Part shown: positions 52,213-61,273 of the stretch, piece by piece
Position numbering within the stretch: position 1 is the first letter of the stretch
Layout of the letters: each line of letters begins with the position of its first letter
NCBI RefSeq assembly: GCF_022811725.1
Contig: NZ_CP094527.1
Location: 2,914,001 to 2,978,000, forward strand
Length of the DNA stretch: 64,000 nt
From: Mucilaginibacter sp. SMC90
Lineage (GTDB): Bacteria; Bacteroidota; Bacteroidia; Sphingobacteriales; Sphingobacteriaceae
Direction: 5' to 3'
Program-made: the position numbers and the translations under genes
The notes under the pieces: model-generated
Seen by the model: only the letters and a program-made list of their open reading frames with translations
The model's database searches: none
Told to the model about the DNA's origin: nothing

Positions 52213-52391
52213 ATGTTCCAGCTATTTAACAGAAAAAAATTAAAGCGCCCTGTACAGGATTGGGAATTGGTGCTTACGAAAACGGCGATTTTATCGGGAT
52301 TGAAAGTAATGGTCAAATCTGCAAAATAACACACGACCCTTTGGAAATTATACCACTTGAAGAAAGCTTACAAGAAATACTTTTAATGTAA
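52213..52391 (+). pseudogene. Decayed small gene fragment
   Basis: A short frame opens at the ATG at 52213 (MFQLFNRKKLKRPVQDWE) and stops after 38 residues. A second frame, offset by one base, continues naturally to a stop at 52389-52391 and includes AYENGDFIGIESNG and KITHDPLEIIPLEESL. Joined, they would make a protein of about 58 residues. The break lies somewhere around 52250-52280. I do not know the family; it reads as a remnant. Confidence 0.45.
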
Positions 52392-52418
52392 AAAGGCCAT
52401 CCGAAACAGATGGCCTTT
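52392..52418 (-). terminator. Terminator after htpG
   Basis: Perfect 10-bp arms (52392-52401 and 52409-52418) with a 7-base loop; read on the minus strand it ends in TTTTT, 20 bases after the htpG stop. Confidence 0.85.
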
Positions 52419-52438
52419 AAATAACTTCCTGGTTATTC

Positions 52439-54322
52439 TTATATCAAACTAACGCTGCGTTTAACAAATTCGGTTAATTCAGCGCCGGTTAATAAACCTT
52501 GCGACAGTAAAGCAAGGTCAAATGCCTGTTTTGAAAGCTGCGCTTGTACGGTTTCGTCTTCTTCCTGTAAAATGCGGCTTACCAATTTATGGTTGCCATT
52601 CACAATAACTTTATAGTTATCAGGCATATTACCGTAGAAACTCATGCCGCCACCCATAGCTGCCATATCTTTCATACGGCGCATAAACTCGTCCATAGTT
52701 ACGGTAACCGGTAACTCGTCCGGGTTAAGACTTTCAATTTGAACGCTATAAGCAGGTTTGTTAATGGCCTTATCAAAAATGCCTTTTACTTTGGTTGTCT
52801 GCTCTTCGGTTAATACAATTTCAGGGGCATCATCCTTTTTAATCAGCTTGTCGGCTACATCAGCGTCAACGCGTTTTAAGGATGTTTTCTCTAATTTCTG
52901 CTCCAACTGACTGATGAAGTGATTATCGATAGGCGAGTTCATCACCAGCACATCATAACCCTTTTTATTGGCCGATTGGATAAATGAATCCTGTTTTGCC
53001 GGATCGTTGGTGTAAATATAAACCAGCTGACCGTCTTTATCTGTTTGGTTGGCTTCAACTTTATCCTTGTATTCGGGCAGGGTGAAGTTTTCTTTTTCTG
53101 TATTGGTCACCAACACAAAATCTTTGGCTTTGTCATAAAACTTGTCTTCGCTCACCATGCCGTATTTAACAAACAGGCCAATGTCTGTCCATTTTTCTTC
53201 ATAAGCTTTGCGGTCGGCTTTGAAAAGTTCTGACAATTTATCAGCTACTTTTTTGGTGATATAGCTGTTGATCTTTTTAACGTTACTGTCGGCCTGTAAA
53301 AAGCTTCGTGATACGTTAAGTGGAATATCCGGTGAATCAATAACACCATGTAACAGCATTAAAAATTCAGGAACAATATCTTTTACCTCGTCGGTAATAA
53401 ATACCTGGCGGCTGAATAATTTGATCTTGTTTTTCTGGAACTCGAAATCGTTTTTCAGCTTAGGGAAGTACAGCACACCGGTAAGGTTGAACGGATAATC
53501 AACATTAAGGTGGATCCAGAACAATGGATCTTCGCTGAATGGATAAAGCTGTTTGTAAAAGTCAAGATAATCTTCGTCTTTTAATTCAGACGGTGCTTTT
53601 GTCCAGATAGGGTTGGTAGTGTTGATGATGTTATCAACCTCAACTGAAGTATATTTTGGTTTGCCTTCTTCGTCAACGCCATCTTCTTCAGATTCTGTTT
53701 TTGTGCCGAATTTAATAGGTACAGGTAAAAACTTGCAATATTTATCAAGGATCTCCTGAAGCCTGTGCTCGCTTAAAAACTCAGCCGATTCGTCATTGAT
53801 AAACAGGGTGATCTCGGTGCCGCGTTCTTCTAAAATGCCTTCACCGATTTCAAATTCGGTGCTGCCATCACAAACCCAGAAAGCAGGCTCTGCGCCTTCC
53901 TGGTATGACAGGGTTTGGATCTCTACTTTATCAGCTACCATGAAAGCCGAATAGAAGCCTAAACCGAAGCGACCAATGATCTCGTTGGCATCTTTAGCTT
54001 CCTTGAATTTCTCCATGAACTCGGTAGCACCTGAAAAAGCGATCTGGTTGATATACTTTTTGATCTCTTCGGCGGTCATACCAAGACCGTTATCGCTAAT
54101 GGTGATTGTCTTTTTGTCTGCATCAAAAGCTACCTCAACGCGCAGGTCGCCAAGTTCGCCAGTGTATTGGCCTAATGAAGCTAAACGTTTAATTTTTTGG
54201 GTAGCATCTACCGCGTTTGATACCAGCTCGCGCAAAAATATCTCGTTATCAGAGTATAAGAACTTCTTAATGATCGGGAAAATGTTCTCGGTGTGGATCG
54301 AAATGCTGCCTTTTTCTTGCAT
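52439..54322 (-). CDS. htpG: Molecular chaperone HtpG (Hsp90)
   Basis: A 627-residue bacterial Hsp90. The ATPase domain is intact: FLRELVSNAVDATQKIK near residue 30, the SDNGLGMT loop near 76, and GRFGLGFYSAFMVAD near 117. The middle domain carries the conserved RQVFITDEVKDIVPEF and the Arg-containing LNVSRSFLQ near 337, and the C-terminal dimer domain follows. It folds and protects proteins in the cytosol using ATP. Length is typical. It is flanked upstream by a diverged copy of the palindromic repeat. Confidence 0.97.
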   Translation of the reverse strand: MQEKGSISIHTENIFPIIKKFLYSDNEIFLRELVSNAVDATQKIKRLASLGQYTGELGDLRVEVAFDADKKTITISDNGLGMTAEEIKKYINQIAFSGATEFMEKFKEAKDANEIIGRFGLGFYSAFMVADKVEIQTLSYQEGAEPAFWVCDGSTEFEIGEGILEERGTEITLFINDESAEFLSEHRLQEILDKYCKFLPVPIKFGTKTESEEDGVDEEGKPKYTSVEVDNIINTTNPIWTKAPSELKDEDYLDFYKQLYPFSEDPLFWIHLNVDYPFNLTGVLYFPKLKNDFEFQKNKIKLFSRQVFITDEVKDIVPEFLMLLHGVIDSPDIPLNVSRSFLQADSNVKKINSYITKKVADKLSELFKADRKAYEEKWTDIGLFVKYGMVSEDKFYDKAKDFVLVTNTEKENFTLPEYKDKVEANQTDKDGQLVYIYTNDPAKQDSFIQSANKKGYDVLVMNSPIDNHFISQLEQKLEKTSLKRVDADVADKLIKKDDAPEIVLTEEQTTKVKGIFDKAINKPAYSVQIESLNPDELPVTVTMDEFMRRMKDMAAMGGGMSFYGNMPDNYKVIVNGNHKLVSRILQEEDETVQAQLSKQAFDLALLSQGLLTGAELTEFVKRSVSLI

Positions 54323-54422
54323 AACTATATTTTAATATGGTTGATTTAATGTTTATTGCAATTGCATCATCAATGTATGTTCCAATTGTTAATGTATTGT
54401 CAAAATGGCAGGCATCTCCGCT

Positions 54423-54519
54423 CGTCATTGCGAGGCACGAAGCAATCCTTAACTTTAAGGAGCGACTATGCAAATGCCTCTGCACTGTTCGCAATTGCCA
54501 CGCTGCGCTCACAATGACG
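54423..54519. repeat. CATTGCGAGG palindromic repeat, copy 3 (degraded right arm)
   Basis: The left arm is intact from 54423; the right arm is present only in part (ACAATGACGG with a changed middle). It occupies the gap between htpG and accD, which are both on the minus strand. Confidence 0.75.
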
Positions 54520-54616
54520 GTCTTTTGATAAAGCCACTCTTAACAGCTTCTGAGACAAAAAAATAAGGGATAAACATTTAAGCTTATCCCTTACCATATA
54601 AAGATTGATTATATCG

Positions 54617-55462
54617 TTAACTGGCCATCATTTTAATAAATGAGGCTAATTTCTCTTTCATTTCTCTTCTGTCAACAATGAAGTCAAGGAAACCGTGCTC
54701 TTGTACAAACTCGGCAGTCTGGAAACCTTTAGGAAGGTCTTTTTTGATCGTTTCTTTAATTACCCTTGGGCCGGCAAAGCCTATCAGCGCGCCCGGTTCG
54801 GCAATATTGATATCGCCCAACATAGCGTATGATGCTGTTACACCACCGGTAGTAGGATCAGTAAGTAAAGAAATGTACGGAACTTTTGCCTGTGCCAGCA
54901 AAGCCAGTTTGGCCGATGTTTTAGCCATTTGCATCAGTGAAAATGCAGCTTCCATCATACGGGCACCACCAGATTTAGAGATCATCAGGAACGGAACTTT
55001 ATGCTGAATCGAATAATCGATAGAACGTGCTATCTTTTCACCAACAACAGATCCCATTGATCCGCCTATGAAGTTAAAGTCCATACAGGCTATAACGATG
55101 TCCTGGCCGTCAATTTTACCAACGCCAGCCCTTATTGCGTCTTTTAAACCTGTTTTATTTTGAGTTTCTTTAAGCCTGTCTGTGTACTTTTTGGTGTCCT
55201 CAAAATGAAGTGGGTCGCCGGAAGTAAGGTCAGGAAAAAGTTCTGTAAACTCGTTATTATCAAATAGTACCGAAAAATATTCTTTTGAACCTATGCGCAG
55301 GTGGAAGCCACAGTAATGGCACACATATTGATTTTCTACCTGTTCTGAATAGTGTAAAGGTTTCTTACAATTAGGGCATTTATTCCAGATGCCATCGGGG
55401 GCTTCCTTCTTCTCCTCAGTGGTCGTAATTATCCCTTTCAACTCTCGTTTAAACCATGCCAT
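54617..55462 (-). CDS. accD: Acetyl-CoA carboxylase carboxyltransferase subunit beta
   Basis: About 281 residues from the ATG at 55462, which begins MAWFKRE as in other AccD proteins; a longer frame reaches 55501 but adds 13 residues unlike the family. The N-terminal zinc ribbon [13 protein letters not shown]...CHYCGFHL uses four Cys near residues 28-50. The crotonase-fold transferase domain shows [29 protein letters not shown] and [17 protein letters not shown] [13 protein letters not shown]. With AccA it transfers the carboxyl group to acetyl-CoA in fatty-acid synthesis. It is divergent to the aldolase gene across a 270-bp AT-rich region. Confidence 0.95.
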   Translation of the reverse strand: MAWFKRELKGIITTTEEKKEAPDGIWNKCPNCKKPLHYSEQVENQYVCHYCGFHLRIGSKEYFSVLFDNNEFTELFPDLTSGDPLHFEDTKKYTDRLKETQNKTGLKDAIRAGVGKIDGQDIVIACMDFNFIGGSMGSVVGEKIARSIDYSIQHKVPFLMISKSGGARMMEAAFSLMQMAKTSAKLALLAQAKVPYISLLTDPTTGGVTASYAMLGDINIAEPGALIGFAGPRVIKETIKKDLPKGFQTAEFVQEHGFLDFIVDRREMKEKLASFIKMMAS

Positions 55463-55731
55463 ATCTGTGTCTAACTCTTTCAATTGGGTACAAAGAAACA
55501 AAAAATATTAAACATGTGGTGCCGGTATATAAAAAGTTATAGAGCTGTAAATTGTTTGCTGAAATTTTAAGTACTTATTTAATGTTATTTTCGCAATAAA
55601 AGGATTGGATTATTAACGAATTATATCATATTTTTAAATTAAGCCTATTTTTACTATCGTTTTAATATACTTTGAACAATTCTTAACTCATTTCAATAAA
55701 TTTTATAACTTCGAGCCCCAAATAAACGCTA

Positions 55732-56811
55732 ATGGATTTAAAAAATTATAGAGGTGTTCTGCACGGCGATCAGGTGCAGGAACTATTTGAAGCAGCAAAA
55801 AAGCATCAGTTTGCTTTACCGGCAGTAAACGTTATTGGTACTAATACTATCAATGCAGTTATGGAAACAGCTAAGGCTGTTAACTCACCGGTTATTATTC
55901 AGCTGTCAAATGGCGGTGCACAGTTTTACGCCGGCAAATCATTGGATAATTCAAAACTTCAGGCCTGTATTTTAGGTGGTGTATCTGCTGCAAAGCACGT
56001 TCACCTTTTGGCTGAGCATTATGGCGTAGCAGTTATCCTGCACACCGACCATGCCGCTAAAAAATTATTACCATGGATAGATGGCTTGTTAGATCATGGC
56101 GAGAAATTTTTTGCTGAAACAGGCAAACCTTTGTTTTCATCACACATGCTTGACCTTTCGGAAGAGCCTATTGAAGAGAACATCGAAATTTCGGCCAAAT
56201 ACCTTGAGCGTATGGCTAAAATGGGCATGACCCTTGAAATTGAATTAGGTGTAACCGGCGGTGAAGAAGACGGTGTTGACAACTCTGATGTTGACAGCTC
56301 ACGTTTATACACCCAGCCAGAAGAGGTTTCTTATTCATATGAGCACCTTTCAAAAGTAAGCCCTCGTTTTACTGTAGCAGCAGCTTTCGGTAACGTACAT
56401 GGTGTTTACAAACCAGGTAACGTTAAATTACAGCCGGTTATTTTGCATAACTCACAAGAGTATGTTAAACAAAAATTTGGTTTAACTGCCGAAAAACCTA
56501 TCAACTTTGTATTCCACGGTGGTTCTGGTTCAAGCCAGGAAGAGATCCGCGAAGCTATTTCATATGGTGCTATCAAAATGAACATTGATACCGATATGCA
56601 GTGGGCTTATTGGGAAGGCATTAAAGATTACTACAAATCAAAAGAAGGATACCTGCAAAGCCAGATCGGCAGCCCGGATGGCGAGGATTCTCCGAACAAA
56701 AAATATTATGACCCGCGCGTTTGGTTACGTAAAGGTGAAGAAAGCTTTGTAAAAAGACTTTCTGCTGCGTTTGAAGATCTTAACTGTATCGACGTTTACA
56801 GCAAATTATAA
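55732..56811 (+). CDS. fbaA: Fructose-bisphosphate aldolase, class II
   Basis: A 359-residue class IIA aldolase, the same length as E. coli FbaA. The metal-binding region is ILHTDHAAKKLLPW near residue 102, followed by LEIELGVTGGEEDGVD near 165, with the Glu of the second ligand group, FGNVHGVYKPGNVKL near 222, and the phosphate loop GGSGSSQEEI near 261 with KMNIDTDMQWAYW. It cleaves fructose-1,6-bisphosphate in glycolysis and runs in reverse for gluconeogenesis. Transcribed alone; its own terminator follows. Confidence 0.97.
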   Translation: MDLKNYRGVLHGDQVQELFEAAKKHQFALPAVNVIGTNTINAVMETAKAVNSPVIIQLSNGGAQFYAGKSLDNSKLQACILGGVSAAKHVHLLAEHYGVAVILHTDHAAKKLLPWIDGLLDHGEKFFAETGKPLFSSHMLDLSEEPIEENIEISAKYLERMAKMGMTLEIELGVTGGEEDGVDNSDVDSSRLYTQPEEVSYSYEHLSKVSPRFTVAAAFGNVHGVYKPGNVKLQPVILHNSQEYVKQKFGLTAEKPINFVFHGGSGSSQEEIREAISYGAIKMNIDTDMQWAYWEGIKDYYKSKEGYLQSQIGSPDGEDSPNKKYYDPRVWLRKGEESFVKRLSAAFEDLNCIDVYSKL

Positions 56812-56830
56812 TATTCATCAAAAACTAACA

Positions 56831-56863
56831 AAAGCGCTTGTACATTTGTTGTACAGGCGCTTT
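56831..56863 (+). terminator. Terminator after fbaA
   Basis: A 14-bp stem (56831-56844 with 56850-56863, one G-T pair) and a 5-base loop, followed by a weak TTGTTTAA. It starts 20 bases after the aldolase stop. Confidence 0.8.
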
Positions 56864-56915
56864 GTTGTTTAATGGCAGCAAGGCAGTCCCCCAAAAACAG
56901 TAAAAATCTGCTACC

Positions 56916-57434
56916 ATGGTTAAAAACAAAAAAAAGAATTTATTTGAACGCTTTGCCAACTGGGCAACTATAGCCACCGGAAGTTCAGGTGCTTTTATCG
57001 GCGCTTTCGCGGTGATCATTGTTTGGGGGATAACAGGGCCTTTATTTCATTATTCTGACACATGGCAGCTGGTTATCAATACAGGTACCACCATAGTTAC
57101 CTTCCTGATGGTTTTTTTGATCCAGAAATCACAAAACAAAGATTCAAAAGCTATACATTTGAAACTGAACGAACTGCTTGCATCGCACCAGGGAGCAAGC
57201 AACCGTATGGTTGATATTGAGGATATTACCGAAAAAGAGCTTGATCAGCTCCATAAGTTTTATGTAGAACTGGCCGATCTTGCCGAGGAAGAGGATGATA
57301 TCACCTGCACGCACTCGATAGATGCCGCAAGGGAAAACCATACTACTAAACTTAATAATTTTAAAACGAAACCGCATTACATCAATGCCCGCAAAAATCA
57401 TAGTAAAAAAAGTAACGGAGCAAGCCGAACTTGA
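56916..57434 (+). CDS. Low-affinity iron permease-like membrane protein
   Basis: A 172-residue protein of the low-affinity iron permease family (Fet4-related). The pattern FERFANWATIATGSSGAF is the family start, followed by two membrane segments at about 23-45 and 55-75 ending in VFLIQKSQNKDSKAIHLKLNEL (KSQNKDSKAIHLKLNEL). The C-terminal third is charged and cytoplasmic. Bacterial members are about 130-180 residues; transport itself is not proven for them. Its last 50 bases overlap the next gene's start in another frame. Confidence 0.85.
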   Translation: MVKNKKKNLFERFANWATIATGSSGAFIGAFAVIIVWGITGPLFHYSDTWQLVINTGTTIVTFLMVFLIQKSQNKDSKAIHLKLNELLASHQGASNRMVDIEDITEKELDQLHKFYVELADLAEEEDDITCTHSIDAARENHTTKLNNFKTKPHYINARKNHSKKSNGASRT

Positions 57435-57810
57435 TATAGTACATGCCATTAGGCACGAAGTATTTGTTGTTGAACAAAACTGCCCGCCTGAGTTAGAGTA
57501 TGAAAACGAAGATGTATCACATCATTTTTTAGCTACTGTTGATGAAGAACCTGCCGGTGCATGCCGCTGGCGTAAAACCGAAAACGGGTATAAGCTTGAA
57601 CGCTTTGCTGTATTGAAAGCTTTTAGAGGGTTTGGCTTAGGGGCAGAAATGGTGAAAGCTGTTTTAGCCGATTTACCAGCTGATGCGGATTATATCTACC
57701 TTAATTCACAAACTCAGGCTGTTCCTTTTTATGCAAAACTGGGCTTTGAGGCATCAGGGCCGGAGTTTGAAGAAGCTGGCATCAAGCATTACAAAATGGT
57801 GAAGAAGTAA
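57385..57810 (+). CDS. GNAT family N-acetyltransferase
   Basis: About 141 residues from the ATG at 57385 (MPAKIIVKKV). A longer frame back to 57322 lies wholly inside the permease gene and adds an unnatural-looking start, so I reject it. The acetyl-CoA P-loop is RGFGLGAEMVKAVL near residue 79, and the downstream LNSQTQAVPFYAKLGFEASG is the classic ElaA-type end. The start lies within the permease gene (50-bp overlap), so translation is probably coupled. Acceptor substrate unknown. Confidence 0.88.
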   Translation: MPAKIIVKKVTEQAELDIVHAIRHEVFVVEQNCPPELEYENEDVSHHFLATVDEEPAGACRWRKTENGYKLERFAVLKAFRGFGLGAEMVKAVLADLPADADYIYLNSQTQAVPFYAKLGFEASGPEFEEAGIKHYKMVKK

Positions 57811-57842
57811 GAATGTTGCTATTTCTTTAAGGATAGAAAAAA

Positions 57843-57924
57843 CGTCATTGCGAGGTACGAAGCAATCCCCTATAAGCAGGTCCGCCCTGTATAGTTTGGG
57901 ATTGCTTCGTACCTCGCAATGACG
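57843..57924. repeat. CATTGCGAGG palindromic repeat, copy 4
   Basis: An intact copy between the GNAT gene and the convergent TfoX-like gene. The loop (AGCAGGTCCGCCCTG) is nearly the reverse complement of the loop of copy 5, so the two lie in opposite orientations. Confidence 0.92.
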
Positions 57925-57969
57925 ATTCTTTGTAATTCTGTTGAAGGTTGGTAGCTCCCGAGAAAGAAA

Positions 57970-58317
57970 TTATTTACTTTTCCTCTTTTCAGAAGCCTTG
58001 GCCATGGGGTTAAATTCAAGGCACAGGTTTATCCAGTAGTTCAAATCTTTGCTGGTTTGCAGGTTGAAATCTTCAACATAAACATACCCTTTCATTACCC
58101 GTTCACCGCTTAACATTTGATTGCAATTGCCTTTCTCAAGTTCAACCTGTGCTTGTTGTTCGCCAATCCGGCATAGAATATCATTGTCGCGCACACAAAC
58201 GCACAGTTTGTCATCAACCATAAAACAAACGCCCTGAAACATTTTCTTTTCTTCCACTACGGGCAGATCCATCAATGCTTCGCGGATACGATCGGCCATT
58301 TTTTCGTTGTAAGCCAT
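57970..58317 (-). CDS. TfoX N-terminal-domain family protein
   Basis: About 115 residues from the ATG at 58317 (MAYNEKMADRIREAL), preferred over an ATG at 58338 because it aligns with the usual family start. Features MFQGVCFMVDDKLCVCV and RVMKGYVYVEDF correspond to the TfoX/Sxy N-terminal domain (CcrA-like fold) in a stand-alone form. Full-length TfoX activates competence genes, but these short Bacteroidota forms are widespread, of unknown function, and lack the C-terminal domain. It lies next to a palindromic repeat upstream of the aldo/keto reductase. Confidence 0.85.
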   Translation of the reverse strand: MAYNEKMADRIREALMDLPVVEEKKMFQGVCFMVDDKLCVCVRDNDILCRIGEQQAQVELEKGNCNQMLSGERVMKGYVYVEDFNLQTSKDLNYWINLCLEFNPMAKASEKRKSK

Positions 58318-58330
58318 AGGATATATTATT

Positions 58331-58384
58331 TCACGCAAAGGCGCTAAGCCGCAAGGTTTAATCGACTACGGTGCCTTTGCGTGA
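58331..58384. repeat. TCACGCAAAGGC inverted repeat
   Basis: Perfect 12-bp arms (58331-58342 and 58373-58384) with a 30-bp loop, between the TfoX-like gene and the aldo/keto reductase. A related half-element lies at 31866-31894. Confidence 0.85.
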
Positions 58385-58395
58385 TGCAATTGTTG

Positions 58396-59382
58396 TTAGT
58401 TTCTATCAACGAATTTATAATTAGCCTCATTGTACCTGTCGCCGGTATTTGGGTACTTGGCTAAAACAGTTTCAATATCCTGCAAATCAGCTGCTGTCAA
58501 TTCTACATCAACTGAGCCTGCGTTATCCAGCAAGTATTTTCTTCTTTTTGTTCCGGGGATGGGGATAATGTTATCGCCTTGTGCCAAAACCCATGCAAGT
58601 GCAAGTTGAGCAGGTGTACATTGTTTTTGAGCGGCAAGCTGTGCAAATTCATGCGCCAGGCCCATATTGTTTTCGGCATTTGCATCCTGGTAACGGGGAA
58701 GGCTTTTCCTGAAATCGTTATCAGCCAGTTTGGTTACGTCCAATGCATTGGTTACCAGGCCACGTACCAGCGGGCTAAACGGCACAAACGAAATACCTAA
58801 CTCTTTGCAAACAGGTAATATTTCAGCCTCAACATCGCGGGTTAATAATGAATATTCGCTTTGCAAGGCGCTGATGGGATGTACCGCATGTGCGCGACGA
58901 ACGGAGTTGGCCGAAGCTTCGGACAAACCAAGGTATTTTACTTTACCTTCTTTTACCAGGTCGGCCATGGCACCAACCATTTCCTCAACCGGTACATTGG
59001 GATCAATACGGTGTGCATAGTACAGATCGATCACATCTGTTTTTAAGCGTTTAAGGCTTTTTTCAACTGCTGTTTTGATATAAGCAGGAGAGCCGTCAAA
59101 TTCGGTAAGTTTGCCGTCTGCACCAGCCCTGAAGCCAAACTTGGTAGCAATGAAGATCTTATCACGATTTGGCACTAATACCTTTGATACCAGCTCTTCA
59201 TTGCGGCCGTTGGCATACACATCGGCCGTATCCCAAAAGTTAATGCCTATTTCTATCGATTTTTCAAGGGTTGCTATTGATTCATCATCATCCGGCTGGC
59301 CATAGGCATGGTTCATACCCATGCAGCCCAATCCAATAGCCGAAAGCTCAACTTCGGTGTTTCCTAATTTTCTGTATTTCAT
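58396..59382 (-). CDS. Aldo/keto reductase
   Basis: A 328-residue NADPH-dependent reductase with the AKR TIM barrel. The catalytic tetrad is visible: Asp in NFWDTADVY near residue 52, Tyr in the same segment, Lys in IATKFGFRA near 80 and His in YYAHRID near 122; [12 protein letters not shown] near 272 is the cofactor-binding loop. It resembles the AKR13/YakC branch that reduces small aldehydes or ketones. Transcribed alone on the minus strand; a 205-bp gap with no gene precedes the ECF-associated operon. Confidence 0.93.
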   Translation of the reverse strand: MKYRKLGNTEVELSAIGLGCMGMNHAYGQPDDDESIATLEKSIEIGINFWDTADVYANGRNEELVSKVLVPNRDKIFIATKFGFRAGADGKLTEFDGSPAYIKTAVEKSLKRLKTDVIDLYYAHRIDPNVPVEEMVGAMADLVKEGKVKYLGLSEASANSVRRAHAVHPISALQSEYSLLTRDVEAEILPVCKELGISFVPFSPLVRGLVTNALDVTKLADNDFRKSLPRYQDANAENNMGLAHEFAQLAAQKQCTPAQLALAWVLAQGDNIIPIPGTKRRKYLLDNAGSVDVELTAADLQDIETVLAKYPNTGDRYNEANYKFVDRN

Positions 59383-59529
59383 GATGTGGTAGTGTAATGT
59401 ATAATGTAAAATTAAGTTAAATAGATTGTTGAAATCAAGGTAGTTTTATGATAGAATTGTAAAGTATTCATTGCAATTGATGAGTTCAATTCATATTTTC
59501 TAATTACTTTAATAAAAAAATCACGCGCC

Positions 59530-59556
59530 TGTCCAATTCCGGTTAGCCTGATCGTC
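59530..59556 (+). promoter_or_regulatory. Candidate ECF-type promoter
   Basis: TGTCCA at 59530-59535 and CGTC at 59553-59556 are separated by 17 bp, matching the TGTC.../CGTC spacing seen at ECF-sigma promoters, and lie about 30 bp before the YciI gene. This would let the downstream sigma factor control its own operon. It is read by eye and has not been tested for chance frequency. Confidence 0.45.
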
Positions 59557-59587
59557 TTTTGGTTTTTAACCATTAAATTCAAGAAAC

Positions 59588-59938
59588 ATGAACGAGTTCT
59601 TATTGATCTTCAGAAGAGATGTAGAAGCCAGCGCGGCACAACGGTCGCCGGAGCAAATGCAAACCATGATGAATTACTGGCGCGAATGGATTGGCGGTAT
59701 TGCAGCACAAAACAAACTGGTTGCAGTTGGCAACAGGTTGGATACTAACGGCAGCGTAGTTAAGCCAGACAATGTGGTAACCGACGGTCCCTATGTAGAA
59801 GTTAAAGAAGCGATAGGCGGTTACAGCATTATTAAAGCGTCATCGCTGGAGGAAGCCACCGAGCTATCAAAAGGCTGCCCGATATTATCGGTAGGGGGTA
59901 GCGTTGAGGTTCGTCCTATTATCCCAATGGAAATGTAG
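59588..59938 (+). CDS. YciI/DGPF-domain protein
   Basis: A 116-residue YciI-like protein. VTDGPYVEVKEAIGGYSIIKA contains the DGP(F/Y)-E-KE-GG-x-I signature, and GGSVEVRPI is the usual end. DGPF proteins are small ferredoxin-fold dimers whose genes very often sit beside ECF42 sigma factors; their biochemical job is unknown. It is the first gene of a two-gene operon, 42 bp before the sigma factor. Confidence 0.92.
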   Translation: MNEFLLIFRRDVEASAAQRSPEQMQTMMNYWREWIGGIAAQNKLVAVGNRLDTNGSVVKPDNVVTDGPYVEVKEAIGGYSIIKASSLEEATELSKGCPILSVGGSVEVRPIIPMEM

Positions 59939-59947
59939 AATGATTTT

Positions 59948-59973
59948 GCAGCCTTCCATACACGGGAGGCTGC
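59948..59973 (+). promoter_or_regulatory. Hairpin over the sigma factor ribosome-binding site
   Basis: A 10-bp stem (59948-59957 with 59964-59973, one G-T pair) between the DGPF and sigma genes. The 3' arm contains GGGAGG, the only strong Shine-Dalgarno-like run here, 11 bases before the ATG at 59981. The fold could hide it, or stop transcription weakly (followed by TTGCTTT). Confidence 0.45.
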
Positions 59974-59980
59974 TTGCTTT

Positions 59981-61225
59981 ATGATGCAGCAAGATCAGCT
60001 TTTACCACATTTATTCCGCTCCGAATATCAAAAGATAATAGCAGTGTTATGCCATTATTTCGGCTTTGAACATATAGAAGCAGCCGAAGATATTGCCAGT
60101 GACACTTTTCTCACAGCTGCCGAAACATGGGGGATCAGGGGCTTGCCGGATAATCCCAAAGCATGGTTATATACCGTGGCCCGTAACAAAGCAACAGACT
60201 ATGTAAGGCGCGGTTCAAAGTTTAAGCAAAAGATAGCCGAAGGATTTGCTACGGAGAATGATTGTGACGATACTCAGATAGATCTTTCCGATCAAAACAT
60301 CAGCGACAGCCAGCTGCAAATGATGTTTGCCATTTGTCATCCAAGCCTTTCGGCCGAAGCGCAGATTGGCCTTGCGTTAAGGATCCTTTGCGGTTTTGGG
60401 ATCGATGAAATTGCCGAGGCTTTTTTATCAAATAAGGAAACCATCAATAAACGCCTGTTCAGGGCAAAGGAGAAGCTTAGGGAGCAAAAGGTAAAGATAG
60501 TTTTTCCGGAGCCGGCCGATATTGTTAACCGGTTGGGCATTGTACTCAAAACTTTGTACCTGCTGTTTAATGAAGGCTATTATTCCAGTTGCCAAAGTGC
60601 CACATTGCGTAAAGACTTATGTTTGGAGGCCATGCGGCTTAACTATCTCCTAGTAGAAAATAAGCAAACCAACCTGCCCGAGGTAAATGCTTTATTATCA
60701 TTGATGTGTTTTCACGCTTCACGTTTTGATGCCCGGATAGATGATAACGGCGAAATGATCCGTTATGATGACCAGGACAGGAAGCTTTGGAATGATGAGC
60801 TGATAGCAAAAGGTAAACACTACCTCAACCTTGCATCTAAAGGTAGCGAAGCAGGCAAATATCATATTGAAGCCGCCATAGCCTATTGGCATACGGTTAA
60901 AACTGATAATGCCGAAAAATGGGAAAACATATTGATGCTCTACAACAGATTGCTAATTGCTGCTTATTCGCCTGCGGCGGCGTTGAACCGGGCGTACGCG
61001 TTGGCAAAGGTAAGAGGGAAAGAAAAAGCGATTATTGAGGCCGAAAAGTTAAAGCTGGATAGTAATCACCTGTACCATGTATTATTGGGCTATTTGTACA
61101 CTGATGTTGATAATGAAAAAGCAGTATCGCATTTGAAACTGGCTTTAAAATTAGCAAAGACCCCAGGAGATAGGAGCAGGATAGGGAAGGATTTGGACAG
61201 CTTGTTATCAAATGACTGTAAGTAG
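59981..61225 (+). CDS. ECF-type RNA polymerase sigma factor, ECF42-like
   Basis: A 414-residue sigma factor, much longer than a plain ECF (about 180). Region 2 is near 10-80 (FGFEHIEAAEDIASDTFL, then PKAWLYTVARNKATDYVRR), region 4 near 120-170 (LALRILCGFGIDEIAEAFL and INKRLFRAKEKLRE). The C-terminal half (about 180-410) is helical, with the LYLLFNEGYYSS and AALNRAYALAKVRG patterns of the TPR-like extension of ECF42, which replaces a separate anti-sigma factor in control. The DGPF gene upstream is the classical partner of this group. Target genes other than its own operon are unknown. Confidence 0.92.
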   Translation: MMQQDQLLPHLFRSEYQKIIAVLCHYFGFEHIEAAEDIASDTFLTAAETWGIRGLPDNPKAWLYTVARNKATDYVRRGSKFKQKIAEGFATENDCDDTQIDLSDQNISDSQLQMMFAICHPSLSAEAQIGLALRILCGFGIDEIAEAFLSNKETINKRLFRAKEKLREQKVKIVFPEPADIVNRLGIVLKTLYLLFNEGYYSSCQSATLRKDLCLEAMRLNYLLVENKQTNLPEVNALLSLMCFHASRFDARIDDNGEMIRYDDQDRKLWNDELIAKGKHYLNLASKGSEAGKYHIEAAIAYWHTVKTDNAEKWENILMLYNRLLIAAYSPAAALNRAYALAKVRGKEKAIIEAEKLKLDSNHLYHVLLGYLYTDVDNEKAVSHLKLALKLAKTPGDRSRIGKDLDSLLSNDCK

Positions 61226-61273
61226 CCGAAGCCTTGGATTTATATTCTGTTCATCGGGTGGAAAACAAAAAAG

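Noticed and set aside
57322..57384. Longer GNAT start inside the permease gene
   Set aside because: The extra residues do not resemble the family start and lie wholly in the overlap.
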